From positions 5,766,623 through 5,830,622 of the forward strand of contig JAJEKV010000027.1 in the NCBI GenBank assembly GCA_021234155.1: a stretch of 64,000 nt of DNA, in the 5' to 3' direction. Positions 1 through 17,934 of this stretch are shown piece after piece (the stretch's first letter is position 1; the number at the start of each line of letters is the position of its first letter). Source of the DNA: Isoetes taiwanensis. Taxonomy: Eukaryota; Streptophyta; Lycopodiopsida; Isoetales; Isoetaceae. The notes beneath the pieces are model-generated. The model made no database searches, was not told where the DNA came from, and saw only the letters and a program-made list of their open reading frames with translations. The position numbers and the translations under genes were made by a program.

Positions 1-2320
1 AAAATGCTTTTGGTCTTGTATTGATGGAGCGAAGGGTAAGGTGGCGATTGGGGGGTTTTGGTTTCAAGCTTCTGGTGTGTATCGGACCCAATTTACTTTT
101 GTTTGTCACAAGGCGAAGCACTCCAAAAAACTGAAGTGGGCGGCAACATCATTTGAATGTGCTACGCGGTTTTGAGCAAAAAATGCAACTACTGGTAAGT
201 AAAAAATAATGGTCATTGGGGGTAAAGACACAGCCTTTGAGTTGAAGGATGGGCGAAAGGTACATGCTTATAAATATCTGGAAATTGGATATAACCAAGA
301 ACTGCCTAAGCCGTGTATCTGAGGGATGAGAGCCCTTTATGATCCTCATCGCAGGTGTAATTTCCAAATAATTTTGAGCATCTGAGATTGCTTTTCTATC
401 TCAAGTAAGGCCTATATCTCTTATGTGGCTGCCCAATTTGGGGCCTCGGGCTTCTCTCTCAAAGGTTGGACAAAGTAGAACAGTTTAGATTTTTGCTATT
501 GAACTTGGAGCGTTTCCTCGACCATATTGCATGTCAGCTTACCGAGACGTGCTCCTTACTCCTGCCAAGCTGAAGCTTTGATTAGAACAATCACTTATAT
601 AAACAGAAGTGGGCAATGGAGCAGATAGGCTCCCTATATGTATTGTGGCAATCTAAAATAAAGGCCGGTGGCGGCCGATGCTTTGAAGTGTAAAAATGGG
701 CTTGGCGAATTCCCTTATCTTGGGAAAGAGTATTCAGAGATAAGAGTTTTTGTGATAGAAAGAGCACTTAGCAAGATATGGTACGGTGTGCAAATATAGT
801 CTGTTCCGAATTTTATCTTATTTAAGATTTAATTCTTTTACAGGATTATAAGAAACAAGATTATTTGTTGTCAAGCATATTAGCCGCAAGAACCCCATGC
901 ATATTTCTACCCTTCGAGGCTTTTCTCACCATTTGCACATTGAGATAGGTAGGCGCTTATGGGACGCTTTTGCATCTAAAAGTATTGTGTTGATGCTTTG
1001 AACTGCCGTGACCGTAACATCATACATTTCAAGAACGCTCTTCCGATGTGAACATATATGATGTAAAATATAATATAGAGGTAAACACTCTTAATGGTGA
1101 TCTTTTGCAAGATCATCACATACTTTAAGCACTTACATTCGATGTTTTAAAGGAAAAGGCGCATATAATTGAATCAGAGCAATTTAATGCTTAACTTTGA
1201 TATATATAGCGCCTTGGATTAGTGCGCTTTGATTTCACTCAAACTTTTGTAATATTTTGCCATAGAGTCCTGAGGGCCTAATTGGCTTGATAAATTCATA
1301 TCATATCATCATTTGAGATAAATGTCAATTCAAAATTTTTATTTAGTTTTTAATCTACAAAATCATTAATATTAAAATCTGTACACTAGCATTTCATACA
1401 TTTGAATGACAATTGATATCAATGGTGTTTCATCTCTTAAATTATGTCTACGTACCATCCACATAAGAACATTATTCCATTGCCAAATCTAATTTCCTCT
1501 ACATCCCTCCATGAGGGCAACCCTTTGTGCGACAGCACCTTGTTATTTTAAGCAAAAATATGTTCCAAGGACATCTAAGACTATCATATTTAGTAGATTT
1601 CAAATCAAATTTAGATGCAAAGAAGATATTCTAGTGAATATGGAACATGTAATATTACTCTGTCTCGAGCAGCAAATATCATAGTTGCTTGTTGGTATTA
1701 TTTCATCGCCATCAAACATTGAATTAGCTTTGCATTGTCTCTTCTTCACTCCATCCATTTGCCTTCAAACTTATTGTACTCAAAAGCTTCATGTTCGATC
1801 AGGTAATAAATTATTATGCCTATACTGCATATCAAGTTGCCTTATTTCAGTTGCTGTTATAGCTACCAAAACTTTCAACATATAATTTATGTTTAATTCA
1901 GTTAGTTTTCTGTAACGAATGCCTAATGCCTTGTAAAGAGGGCAGCGTACCTTAACTTCTTAAACCATATGCACCGTGATAATTTAAGGCATCTGAAGGC
2001 ATTTTCTACAACTATCTCGAGCATGCAAGCTAATCAATTTAGGATGACATTGTCCCAAGCAATAGAGTGCTACAAATCCTGCAGGATATATCATCAACAG
2101 AGACTTGTGTATAACCACCTTAGAATTAGATTGGTCCGCCAAATTTCCATTAACACCATTCCTAGACTGTCATATCTGGCCACATTTGGCATACATATTA
2201 AGCCCTCTGATCCATGACTCCTGCAACCAAAGTTGTTCCGTTATTCCTTGCTGTCACATTTTGTTAGAAAGGTAATGTAAAGATCTTAGGTAATGTAAAG
2301 ATCTTATCTTGAAGTCCTTG
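1..2320. other. Intergenic region, no gene recognised
   Basis: AT-rich sequence with only short reading frames (longest 82 codons) in which I recognise no protein motif. No RNA gene, LTR or terminal repeat was seen. It lies downstream of the enoyl-ACP reductase gene on the minus strand. Confidence 0.5.
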
Positions 2321-2345
2321 CAGCTCATGCCCATGCGGCTTCAAC

Positions 2346-2610
2346 TATCTCATGCCCATGCGGCTTCAACCCCCTAATCTACATAAAAGGACATACATAT
2401 CTAAAGTACCGTGCCCTGCCAAACACATTCCCAAAAGTTCTAAACAAAATAAAACATGAAGAAATCAAAATGGGCAGGTCAACTATCTCATGCCCATGCT
2501 TCCAACCCCCCTAATCTACATAAAAGCGACATACATATCTAAAGTACCATGCCCCTGCCAAACACATCCTGTGCCCCACAAATAAAACACAAATAAAAAT
2601 CAAAATGGGC
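2346..2610. repeat. Two-copy tandem repeat, about 140 bp per unit
   Basis: Two adjacent units each begin with ctatctcatgcccatgc, run through ctaatctacataaaag and gacatacatatctaaagtacc, and end in a stretch with atcaaaatgggcagg. The copies differ by a few substitutions and small indels. A further short copy of the first words (ctcatgcccatgcggcttcaac) lies just upstream at about 2325. No coding potential. It sits about 220 bp beyond the ancestral end of the enoyl-ACP reductase gene. Confidence 0.7.
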
Positions 2611-2831
2611 AGGCTAAACACATTTTAAAACGTTATTCACCATATAGTTTCATCATAGTTAACATCAAATGGTCACATCTCAGATTCAACACATGTCAAT
2701 TCTGCAAGTCTGGTCTTACCAAACTCACGTCCATCATATTGATAAATGTGTAGACAAAATTATGTAGCCGCTTAACTCTTCTATTGGCCTACAAAATGAC
2801 CTATAGGAAAACAGCTACAATGCAATGCAGA

Positions 2832-5332
2832 CTATTTAGCTGCAACTTCAGATTTCTTTAAAGTGATGGAGCAGACTTTAAAACTGTTGGACTCATTTAC
2901 CGCCAGACCCATATAGCATGTAACCCATTGTCAACGAAAATTGTTCCTGGGGACTGCAGATTGTAATGGGGAAGATAAAAAAGCCGCAGCATTTCCCACA
3001 TCCTCTGCGTATTGCAAATAAAAGATTTCAGCCCATTTTAATTATTATTCCTTATCTGGAATCTAGCAAAAAATGCATATTTACCTGCTTGAAGCTCCTT
3101 TTGCAGTGGAGCATTGGCAGTTGAATAATTAATCATGTCATCAATAAATCCAATAGCTTTAGCTGCTCTGCTTCTCAAAGGCCCTGCAAAATTTGGAAAA
3201 CAAGCACATTTCCACTCAGAGGCTAGTATTTATTCACAAGGATTTGCAAAAAGATACCTGCTGAAATTGTATTTACTCTGATGTTGTATCTCCTTCCAAC
3301 TTCAAACGCAAGGACCTACATGACCTAAGAAATTAGACCCAAGACAAACACTTCACACTGTCTTCTCTCCGGACAAAAATAAGATAAACAGGACGGAAGT
3401 ACATATCTAAAGCTAGATAAATGAACATATACCCTTGTGTCACTTTCTAATGCAGCTTTTGATGAACTCATGCCACCTCCATATCTGCTTACAACAGACA
3501 CATCCAATGCAAATCAATCACTATCAGAAAACATGTAAGGGATTTTTTAAAAACATACCCAGGAATCACTCTCTCAGACGCCAAATACGTAAGGGAGAGA
3601 CACGAACCTCCTACAACCACAATGAAATGCTCAACTAAGAGGAGCCACTTTAAGATGGGACAAGAAAGATAGCTTTTAACAACAAGGAATGAAAATGTAC
3701 TTTAGAAAATAAACCTACTGAACTATCAATTAAAATCTGATGTCTTACCTGGATTGATGAGGGGTGCAAAATACTTAAGAAGGGAAACATAAGAATAACT
3801 TGATGCTGAAACAGCAGCAAGATAACCTTTCCTTGTTGTTTCCAGCAATGGCTTTGTAACCTGCCCCAATAGATGCCAATTACAACAGAGATTATATCAC
3901 AACAGGGGGGCAATTAGTTAAAAAGGCCTAAAAGAAACAATTGATTTTCCATGCAGAAAGCTTATATATTTGCATGGAAAGCATTCTCTATGGATAGAGT
4001 TTCATTATTTTGCGCTATCACAACTGGTACCAACGTATACATGATCATACAAGTAAATAGATTACTCACTTCTGGACCATTTGCAAGTGAGTGAACAAGA
4101 ATGTCCACGCTACCATAATCCTGCTTGACCTTTTCAGCTACCTCCTGCAATGCAACCTTCTAAATGAGGCAACTAAAAGACTAGATTCATCAAGAGGGTG
4201 CTCTGATATTTCACCTGTACTGTCCAACCTGTGGCACCTGCATATCTCTTGTTGTGTTTTACCTGAAACAACACATTCATGTCAAACGAACAATCTTATT
4301 TCAAAAACTTCTCAAGGTAATGAACACACATCATCTGGAACATCATCCAGTGTATCAAAAGCAGCATCCATTGGATAGACCCTTGCAATTTCCATTAAGG
4401 AACCATTTGGAAGGCTGACATTGACCAGCATGAAAATCATCAAATACGCACTTGGCATTAAATCAAGATGACCAACAAAATAAAGAAGCTCCCATGCTTA
4501 CACACGTGACTCGTCAAACTTCCCTCTTCTCAAACTGGTTTCAAATATACTTAAAGCCTGAAATGAAGTGTGCAAAAACACATGTTTAAATGGTTGATTG
4601 TAAATTTTGACAATCATAGTATTACAATAACATCCGGATTAAAAAAAGTTACCGGCACCCATGTTCCAACAAGAATCTCTGCACCTGCACTGGCAAGAGC
4701 TTTTGCAATAGCCCAACCAAATCCTTGGTCATCAGCAACGCCAGCAATAAAAGCTCTTTTACCTGCACAAGAAGTTAATTGGCAAATGAATCAGCAAAGG
4801 CATAAGACCGGAATGCCTGCTAAACTTGGTAGAGGCCTGCATAAATTATTGTGCATGTATAATATCTTCCAAAGGAAAAGGATATCTTCCAAAGGAAGAG
4901 GCTTGCATATTATGACAGAGGAACTTGCTCATCACTACACAGATGCTGCTAAACAGAATATATAGCACATGCATATTGAAACAAATAATTTTGACCAACA
5001 TTATGAGTTGAAATGAGCAAAATGCAAACCAAATGAGCCAAACCTCTCAAATCAATTGTCAAGCCTGGAGCTGTTCCGTGTCCTGAACTGGATGCATCTC
5101 CATTACTAGATGCAACAGTCTGGAGAGGCCTACAGTGCACATCACGAACAGAGGCTTTTTGGCAGGCAGATTTTAGAAATGCCAGACTTCCATATATGTG
5201 GGAGCTGGTAAACTTATTTCTCACATCAAATGTCTTCCCACACAAAACAATCCTCCTCATTCCATCCGTTGCATGGCCACTAGTAGGAACTACAGCACGA
5301 GCAGCCATCGCAGAGAAGCTTGCAGAAGCCAT
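2832..5332 (-). CDS. MOD1: Plastid enoyl-[acyl-carrier-protein] reductase [NADH], 12 exons, disrupted last exon
   Basis: Catalyses the last, NADH-dependent reduction of each plastid fatty-acid elongation cycle (type II FAS, stroma). I could place 12 exons with GT/AG borders and consistent phase: 5332-5044, 4762-4653, 4557-4502, 4414-4330, 4262-4215, 4144-4070, 3860-3749, 3610-3559, 3484-3433, 3315-3258, 3183-3085, 3004-2832. Exon 1 gives a Ser/Ala/Arg-rich transit peptide. Exon 2 gives the NAD-binding stretch [14 protein letters not shown]. Exon 6 has [12 protein letters not shown], and exons 8-9 have [21 protein letters not shown] with the catalytic Tyr and Lys. Exon 12 has [15 protein letters not shown] and, in a shifted frame, [10 protein letters not shown]. 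The last exon has an extra C in a run of four (near 2950) and an extra two bases near 2913, so the direct reading stops early at a TGA. The start was chosen at the first ATG of the transit peptide; a splice acceptor at about 5350 suggests a 5'UTR intron. Identification is firm; whether the copy is functional is open. Confidence 0.93.
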
Positions 5333-5344
5333 TGCTGATTAGGA

Positions 5345-8300
5345 CCACCTACAAATTCACACAAGGTAAAAAGGTATCAGGAACCCAAGTCTGAGTCAAG
5401 CCAAAAGCTGAGAGGAAACATCTGAGAATTTGTGACCAAATTAAGCGTGAAAAAAAAGAAGGTTGGAAAGGAAATTCATAGAAGCGGGGGAAAACCTGAT
5501 ATAAGCGATCTGCGAAGCAGAGCGAAGCAGATCGGAGTGGACAATGGCAGTGCTGGAAGCTTTAAGAACGTAAAAGGGTGGGACATGCAATGGCCGGAAT
5601 TAAATGTCGAGGTATCTGGACCATGTCCTGTAAATGTGTAAATTGTCGACCCAACATGGTATTTATTATGGGGTGTATTATATCATTTCGGGTGTCTAAT
5701 AATTTTTGGCGACCATTGCATGCAAGCATATGCCACAGCATATGCCACGCCATCAAATTCCAGCCTTCAAATCTTGTAATGATAGGTCAAATCCCCCATA
5801 TTTGACTTACCCCTATCAGCCAAGGAAACGCCATTGATAAAGGAATAAATACAATCTTCAAATTCCCCCAAAGTCCGCCAAAATTGAAATTAATGAGCCC
5901 TGGGAGTTTAACCCAAAGATAAGTTCCGACGCCATCCAAGCATAGTAGGAATCCCACAAGAGGGATGCCTAGTATGCTTCGTATCAAGCCCACTAAGAAA
6001 GCACACAAGTTAGTACCAGCACATTATTTTGGTACACACTCACAACCAATTGCGCCAATATTGAACACATTATTTATACAAGACAATCTAGTTCATGACA
6101 GGCCACCTTAACCAACTTCAACCAAGAAACCATACCTATTATACATGAAGCAAATCCTCGCCAATACAACCCGCCCAAGGTTCATTAACCTCACATACAA
6201 AATCATCACAAGCCAACCAAAAGAACATGTAAAGAAATCGGGCCATAGCCGAGCCACTTTGTGCATGCCTTTATGATCAAGATTCAGTTGCCATATTTCT
6301 GCAATAAGCAATGCCCCGCTAAGGCTCATATGAGAACGCAAGATGTGCATCTGCAACGTGGCACCCCCCAAATGCTCCCACTCCACAAATGCAAATGGCA
6401 TCAATGGACACGTAGAACCCTCTAAGCCAGCTTCTGGCAAGTGCAAAGATGCCGCAATCCTATGCACCTCGCCTAACTGATAAATATTATGCACGCAATC
6501 CTGAGAAATGCCGCATCTCAAATTAAAACACAACAGTGGTCCTGATGGATGCTCTCTACAGATGAAATAAAGACTGCAAGATGTGACAAAGGTTCCACGC
6601 CAAAACCGCTTCCCCATCACCTCTATAACCTCGCGAACTATAAACAAAACAAAATTATGAAACCCAATCAGCATAATCAAGAGGCAACTAAGTTCATCAC
6701 CAACAAAATGGTGGTAATGATCAACACCCTTGTGCAATGCAAAAAGGCTCAAGTATCACAACACGACTGCCTCCACTATAAGAAGCATCGTGAATATCCT
6801 CGCTATTATCTTGCCCATCACAGAATAGCATCATCCCACACCGCTTCCGGCCCAGCCCATTCCTTTCCACGTGTACAAAACCCGCTAAGGTGCCAAACAA
6901 GATGGTTCTCATATCCGGATAGCTCTCCATGCAAAACCGGACACGTGCTCATTGATATGGGCAAAGTGTTAGAAGGGATAATCCAAGAACTAGACATATA
7001 AATTTTCCGTATCGAATCATCCCGCCACAGATACAACAAACTAGCAAATAATCTACGGTTCCCCGTGGTAATTCATTAAATGGGCAAAATGATTCAACAT
7101 GTTTTTGTTATCAAGCACAATCCAATTTTCAGACACCCTCATCTCAAATACAAATCCTACCTCGATGGCGTTTCACTCATATTATGAAGATGGCGTGCAT
7201 AATGAACTTTCTCACATCCTTCATACAAGCATCTAATCATACCTTCAAAACAATGAAGATGGGTATTTTGCGGGCTTTGCATACCAATAATATCACACCA
7301 AGAGTGCTTAGAAACCCAATTGAAATCTCTCTTTTATGGCATCATTCATGGCCCTAGGACTTTGAACCGCTCTAAAGGCAAATTTCATAGCTGCACGCTT
7401 GCACCACGCCTCCACGCCACAAAGAACACACCCGACTGCAAAACCCCACAAGACCATCATAAAAACTCATGGGCACATCTTGCCTGCATGCACTCCAAGG
7501 TAACATTCACATCTATGGCATTCCAAATTCTCAAGCCAACAAAACTGACTCAAATCCCCCTCGGTCTCACTTTGGGAATCTAAGAACTCCTGCTTATACT
7601 GGGGCTCTGGGAGGAAACCAGGACAGAGCTTTTAAACTAACACTCTTCCCTTTCCTCGCTAGCTCTTCGTGAGACATTATACTTTTTATAGACAAAACAA
7701 AGGAAGAAGCATAGCCAAGCAAATACTCAAGCACAAATCCCCTTGGAACAGCACTCCACCTCCGCCCTTCCATCGGTGAACCCTAATTCTCCTTATCCGA
7801 ATCCCAAAAAGAAACAAGCCTAGAGCTATGACATTGATAAGAACCGCCGCTTCTCACATTGAGCACACCAAGGCAAAGACTACCGGGGCTGCCAATCCTG
7901 CAACAGATGCTCGCCTACATCCTGTGGTTTCGGAATTCCAATCGCCACCGCCACCAAAATACCTCACTACATAATGCCTAATACTTACACACACCATTAA
8001 AAACCTTAGGTTACAAATATACGCTTCCAAATTTTGGCCACATTATCGTCTTAGCATGAGATGCATACTTTGATATGGAGTGTCTTTACTGTCATGATAC
8101 ATTATTGCTCACTTGTTATTGGGATCATTGAATACCAAGATAATACCAAGAATACCCTAAATAAGGGATATGCAATTTACACCTCACACCCATGTATAAA
8201 AAAGAGCTCCCCATACCTTAGCAACCCTTTTTTAAAATTTGAGATCGGATCTCACCGGTGATTGATTCTAAGTGTTACCCACCAAAGAACACATTAAAAA

Positions 8301-8417
8301 GTGCATAAACACCTAGTTTGTTATGCCAAATGGCTATAAACATCTAGCTTGTTATGAAAACCACCATAAAACCACTACAAAACCACTATAAAACTCTCGG
8401 GCCCAGGTTGTTAAGGC
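5345..8417. other. Upstream region and unrecognised sequence
   Basis: The first 200 bp hold the likely 5'UTR/promoter of the enoyl-ACP reductase gene, including an imperfect repeat of gcgaagcaga around 5511-5530. The rest contains open frames up to 214 codons on the minus strand (6108-6752) with no motif I recognise. Their composition looks like degenerate repeat rather than a plant gene, and neighbouring frames are equally open. No LTR, terminal inverted repeat or RNA gene was identified. Confidence 0.4.
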
Positions 8418-8524
8418 GGATAACACCCTAGAACTCGGGTGTTATGCCCTACTATAACAAACTCGGGCCTCCGGCCCTCGTCTGTTATAATAGGGCATAA
8501 CACCCCCGTTCCAGGGTGTTATCC
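8418..8524. repeat. 107-bp palindrome (foldback/MITE-like)
   Basis: A nearly perfect inverted repeat. The outer arms are ggataacaccct and agggtgttatcc. The inner arms are gggtgttatgccct..tataaca and tgttata..agggcataacaccc. The centre lies near 8471 in gggcctccggccc. The whole could extrude as a cruciform or fold as an RNA hairpin. Flanking DNA carries further short words such as aaaccactataaaac. No protein is encoded. It could be a foldback transposable element or the decayed core of a MITE. Confidence 0.75.
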
Positions 8525-9438
8525 CTCTCATAAAAATATGTATAAAAATAGGCATACCATAGTTGAACATTCCTATTTATTATCTGCAATACAAAAAGTA
8601 GAATGCATGCCGGCAATACTCTCCATTAAGTGAAATAGGCAAATCATAGTTGGTAATTCCCGTTTATTATCTGCAATACAAAAAGTAGAATGTATGCTGG
8701 CTTTCTCATAGCGGCGTTCTTCCCAAATGTCACTTTTCAGAAAACCACATCCTATGATGGCAAATATCTTAAAAAAGTAATGGCAAATCGCCTATATCTA
8801 ATGGAAACGACACCAGCCGACAATCCAAAACAACCCCAAAGACAAAGGCATCCATTTCTGATAAAAAGAGGAGATTACCAACCAATTCCAACTAACCGAC
8901 CCAAAACTACGGAGGTTGGGTCTTTAATTTCTCAAAGGCCTATTTCTCTCGTAGCAAAATTTTAATACGCCTCTCTACATCAAAGTACCAACAACCTATA
9001 TTAGTAGGTCAGCCCTCTTCTAGAAGAGCTATGGAAGGGGTCGACCTTAGCTGTTCAACCCTAAAGTTCGCAGTTTCAATTCTTGATGCAAAGAGAGGTT
9101 TGTACAAATATTTTTCTTATACATCTAGACAAATACATGGGTGCTAACTATTAATATATAACACAATAACAGGGGGGTTCTAGGGATTTGATATGTAAAA
9201 ATGACAATTCCTAAAACCATAGACCATATCCCTAAAACAATTAAATGAGTTGTTATAAAAAAAATTAGCAGTAACGCAGGGAATGATCGTAGTTATTGCT
9301 CTCTCCTCCATGACTAAATTTAAGGAAGTAGTCTATAATGCAAATAGTGGATGTGGTCTTAAATGAGATGTATAGTGTTGGTTGAAATGAGTATGTTGGC
9401 ATTTGTATAGAGATGTGAAGTATGTCATGCAATTCTAA

Positions 9439-15021
<5,583 letters not shown>

Positions 15022-15415
15022 TCAAAGCCCGGAGGGGCTGTTGCAATAGCATAGCCACAAAGAGCTGTACAAAGGAGGAAAATACAAAAGAACGGCATGG
15101 GGGGAGGCATATAGCCACACCCACTGCAGGCCCGAAAAATCTGTGATAGAATTGGCAGCGGCATCAAAATGCAACAGGGGATTGGAAGAGAATGTTATAC
15201 TCTCATCTATAACCAGCTCTGCATCTAATGTGGCCCGCTCCAGTTGAGAGACGATCTCAAGTGACAATGCCACAGCATCTGCAACTTCCACCGGAGTTAG
15301 CAAAGTGTTGCGAATGCTAAATGTTATTGTTTTAGTGGTACCTGTAGAAGAGGAGGAATGAGGCCTTGGGCTCTTGTGTGGGGATGGAGTTCCCTGAGGT
15401 TGCTTTCCCCTTCAA
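15022..15415 (-). CDS. Possible terminal exon of an unidentified protein
   Basis: A minus-strand frame reads through a Ser/Pro-rich segment (PHKSPRPHSSSSTG), then KTITFSIRNTLLTPVEVADA and an acidic, helix-like stretch (LEIVSQLERATLDAELVIDE), and stops at 15022. Composition and lack of internal stops suggest real coding sequence, probably a last exon whose acceptor lies near 15410-15430. It lies downstream of the PPR gene on the same strand. It could be a separate gene, a 3' exon of the PPR transcript, or chance. I do not recognise the family. Confidence 0.3.
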
Positions 15416-15681
15416 GTTGTGTCTCTAAACTAATTACTGGTGCAGCGCTCCATTGTTGTTTATGAGAAACAAGGACCAATCTGCATTTACAGAAGAAAGT
15501 TAAAAACATGCATAGGAGAAAAGGCAGCCAATGAGGATCCATAATCATACCTTGCATGATCCGACAGTTCAAAGCCTGTACCCAGATAATTTCCATTTTT
15601 CTGCCCAGCCTATACTCTTCCAAATATTATGTGTTCTGCTGGCGTTCATGATTATAAACACTAGCACATTCTATTTCTCAG

Positions 15682-17934
15682 TTACCATTTGTTACTCCCC
15701 CAGTCCACATCACCGAATAATTGTACATCTATTAAACTGGAAAATGCTTTCTGCAAGAAATCATCAGCATAGATGTTTGACATCAGCACATAGCCACCAG
15801 TACAATAAGAAGAATCCAACAAGGCAATTTGATCAAAACAATGTTTCCCTAGGTCTGTATTTCCATACATTTTACAGGCATTAAGCAAAGATGTCAATGC
15901 TGAGATATCATTCTTAATAGCATCCCAGAGTGAATGATTTACATCACTAAAGTAACCATCATGCCCCAAAAGGTCAGTCATGCACGCAGAGTGCAAACCT
16001 GTGGGGATGACATGAAATTCTCCCATATACTTATAATGCCAACAACCTTCATCAACTAAACCTGCCCGACTGCATGCAATAAGCATACTTGTGAATGTCA
16101 CCTCATTTGGTTTAATAAACTTCTCCTGCATTTTTCCAAGAAAAAAAAATGCCAAAAGACATTCACCATGTTGAGAATGGCCAGAAATCATTGCATTCCA
16201 TGAAACTATATTGTGATTTGGCAACTCAAGGAAAATATTATATGCCTCATTTAAACTTCCACACTTTGCATACATATCAACAAGGGTGCAGCCCAGTACA
16301 ACATCTAGCACAACTCCAGATTTTAGTATCATCTGATGGACTAACCTGCCCTTCTCAATTGCCCCAATGGAAGAGCAAGCTTTTAAAATGCTCGAAAATG
16401 TGAACTCATCTGGCTTAGTGCCATCCTCTTGCATCTTTTCAAAACACTCTAAAGCTAAAACACCTTTCCTGTGTTGGGCATACCCAGAAATTCTTGCACC
16501 CCATGATATGGCATTTGGTTTTATGCCTGCTGCTTCCATCTCATTCAAACAATCTAGAGCTAGCAGACCCTCCCCATGCTGAGCATATCCTGAAATCATC
16601 GCATTCCATGTCACTAAGTCTCGTTTTGGCAATGCGCCAAACACCTTATTTGCCTCCTCAAGACTCCCACATTTTGCATACATATCAACCAAGGTATTTC
16701 CAACAGCATCAGACTGATGTCCAGATTCAGAAATTTGGTTATGGATGAGCCTTCCAGGTTCTATTTCTCCCAAGCAAGCGCATGCTTTCAAGGCACCTAA
16801 AAATGTGACCTCATCTGGCTTTATGCCTTCTTCTTGCATCGTTTCAAATGTGTGCAGGGCCAGAGAGCCTTGCCCATTTTCGACATACCCTTCTATCATT
16901 GTGTCCCATGACACCACATTCCGAACTGGCAATTTATCAAAGGTTTTGCATGCCTCCACCAAACTTCCACATTTAGCATACATGTCAACTAGAGTCGTCC
17001 CTAACGCAGGATCCAGGGACATGTTATTCCCTATAATCTGTCCATGGATGAGCCTTCCATGTTGCTGATCCCCAATGGTCGCGCAAGCTTTCAAAACATT
17101 AAGAAATGTGACTCCATCAGGTTTTACACCTTCCAATTGCATTTTCATAAAATGTTCCACTGCCATAAAGCCATGACCATGCTGAGCAAATCCTCCAATT
17201 ATTGCTCCCCACGACACTGCATTGGGCATTATTCCTTCCTCTTGCATCCTTTCTAAACATTCCAGAGCCAGAAGACTCTCTCCATTTTGAATATATCCCG
17301 TAACCATTGCATTCCATGACACAACATTTCTGTTATGCAACATCTCAAATGCACTGCATGCTTCCTGGACATACCCACATTTTGCATACATGTGTATCAA
17401 AATGCTACCAACTACAACATCAGACAGGAACTCATATTCGATGATCTGGTTATGAACTTTCCTTCCCTGCAAAAGGTCCTTTATCATTGCGCATGCCTTA
17501 AGGACAGAAACACAAATATATTTATCACTCTTCATACCTATAACTTGCATTTTCTCGAACAATTGGAGGGCAACTTGGCCTTGCCCAAGTTTGGCATTTG
17601 CTAAAATAATGGCAGCCCATGTATGTGCACTAGGTATTGCAATCTTTTCAAATGCTTGATTTGCTTCTAACAAACTTCCATGATGAGCAAACAGTCTAAT
17701 AATATGATCCCCCAAAACAGAAATTGTTTCAAGACCATTGCGTAGATTGATCAAATGTACTCGCCTGCCACACTCCAAGTCCTTTTCTTGTTCAATTAAA
17801 CGGAGAAGACTGTATGTATCGTTTCTTGTTATAAGAATTTGGTGCTCCATAATTTCCACCGCTTCCAATGCATCATGCAGCCGATTTTCTTTGCATAGTT
17901 TGCTAAGGTCTAAGCATTTATTCAACAAGGACAT
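15682..17934 (-). CDS. PLS-type pentatricopeptide repeat (PPR) protein, 750 aa
   Basis: An uninterrupted 750-codon frame made almost entirely of PPR motifs alternating in the P-L-S manner. About 17 repeats carry landmarks such as NVVSWNAMVTGY, MYAKCGSLVEAC, EEGIKPDEVTFLGALKAC and GRLIHNQI. Proteins of this family bind RNA one base per repeat, mostly in chloroplasts and mitochondria, and in plants with organelle editing PLS types select C-to-U (and U-to-C) sites. The C-terminus has an E-like stretch (LLNACKMYGNTDLGKH, YVLMSNIYADD) and then runs into unrelated residues before the stop. There is no DYW deaminase domain, so it is either an E-type factor acting with a partner or a truncated gene. 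The N-terminus shows no clear organelle presequence; an upstream spliced exon near 18000-18160 could supply one. The target RNA cannot be read with confidence. Confidence 0.93.
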   Translation of the reverse strand: MSLLNKCLDLSKLCKENRLHDALEAVEIMEHQILITRNDTYSLLRLIEQEKDLECGRRVHLINLRNGLETISVLGDHIIRLFAHHGSLLEANQAFEKIAIPSAHTWAAIILANAKLGQGQVALQLFEKMQVIGMKSDKYICVSVLKACAMIKDLLQGRKVHNQIIEYEFLSDVVVGSILIHMYAKCGYVQEACSAFEMLHNRNVVSWNAMVTGYIQNGESLLALECLERMQEEGIMPNAVSWGAIIGGFAQHGHGFMAVEHFMKMQLEGVKPDGVTFLNVLKACATIGDQQHGRLIHGQIIGNNMSLDPALGTTLVDMYAKCGSLVEACKTFDKLPVRNVVSWDTMIEGYVENGQGSLALHTFETMQEEGIKPDEVTFLGALKACACLGEIEPGRLIHNQISESGHQSDAVGNTLVDMYAKCGSLEEANKVFGALPKRDLVTWNAMISGYAQHGEGLLALDCLNEMEAAGIKPNAISWGARISGYAQHRKGVLALECFEKMQEDGTKPDEFTFSSILKACSSIGAIEKGRLVHQMILKSGVVLDVVLGCTLVDMYAKCGSLNEAYNIFLELPNHNIVSWNAMISGHSQHGECLLAFFFLGKMQEKFIKPNEVTFTSMLIACSRAGLVDEGCWHYKYMGEFHVIPTGLHSACMTDLLGHDGYFSDVNHSLWDAIKNDISALTSLLNACKMYGNTDLGKHCFDQIALLDSSYCTGGYVLMSNIYADDFLQKAFSSLIDVQLFGDVDWGSNKW

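Noticed and set aside
6108-6752. A 214-codon minus-strand frame as a gene
   Set aside because: No motif, no upstream regulatory pattern, and overlapping frames are equally open.
9030-9110. tRNA or tRNA-derived SINE head
   Set aside because: Only weak A-box-like and B-box-like words (ttagctgttcaacc, gtttcaattc) and no cloverleaf could be drawn.
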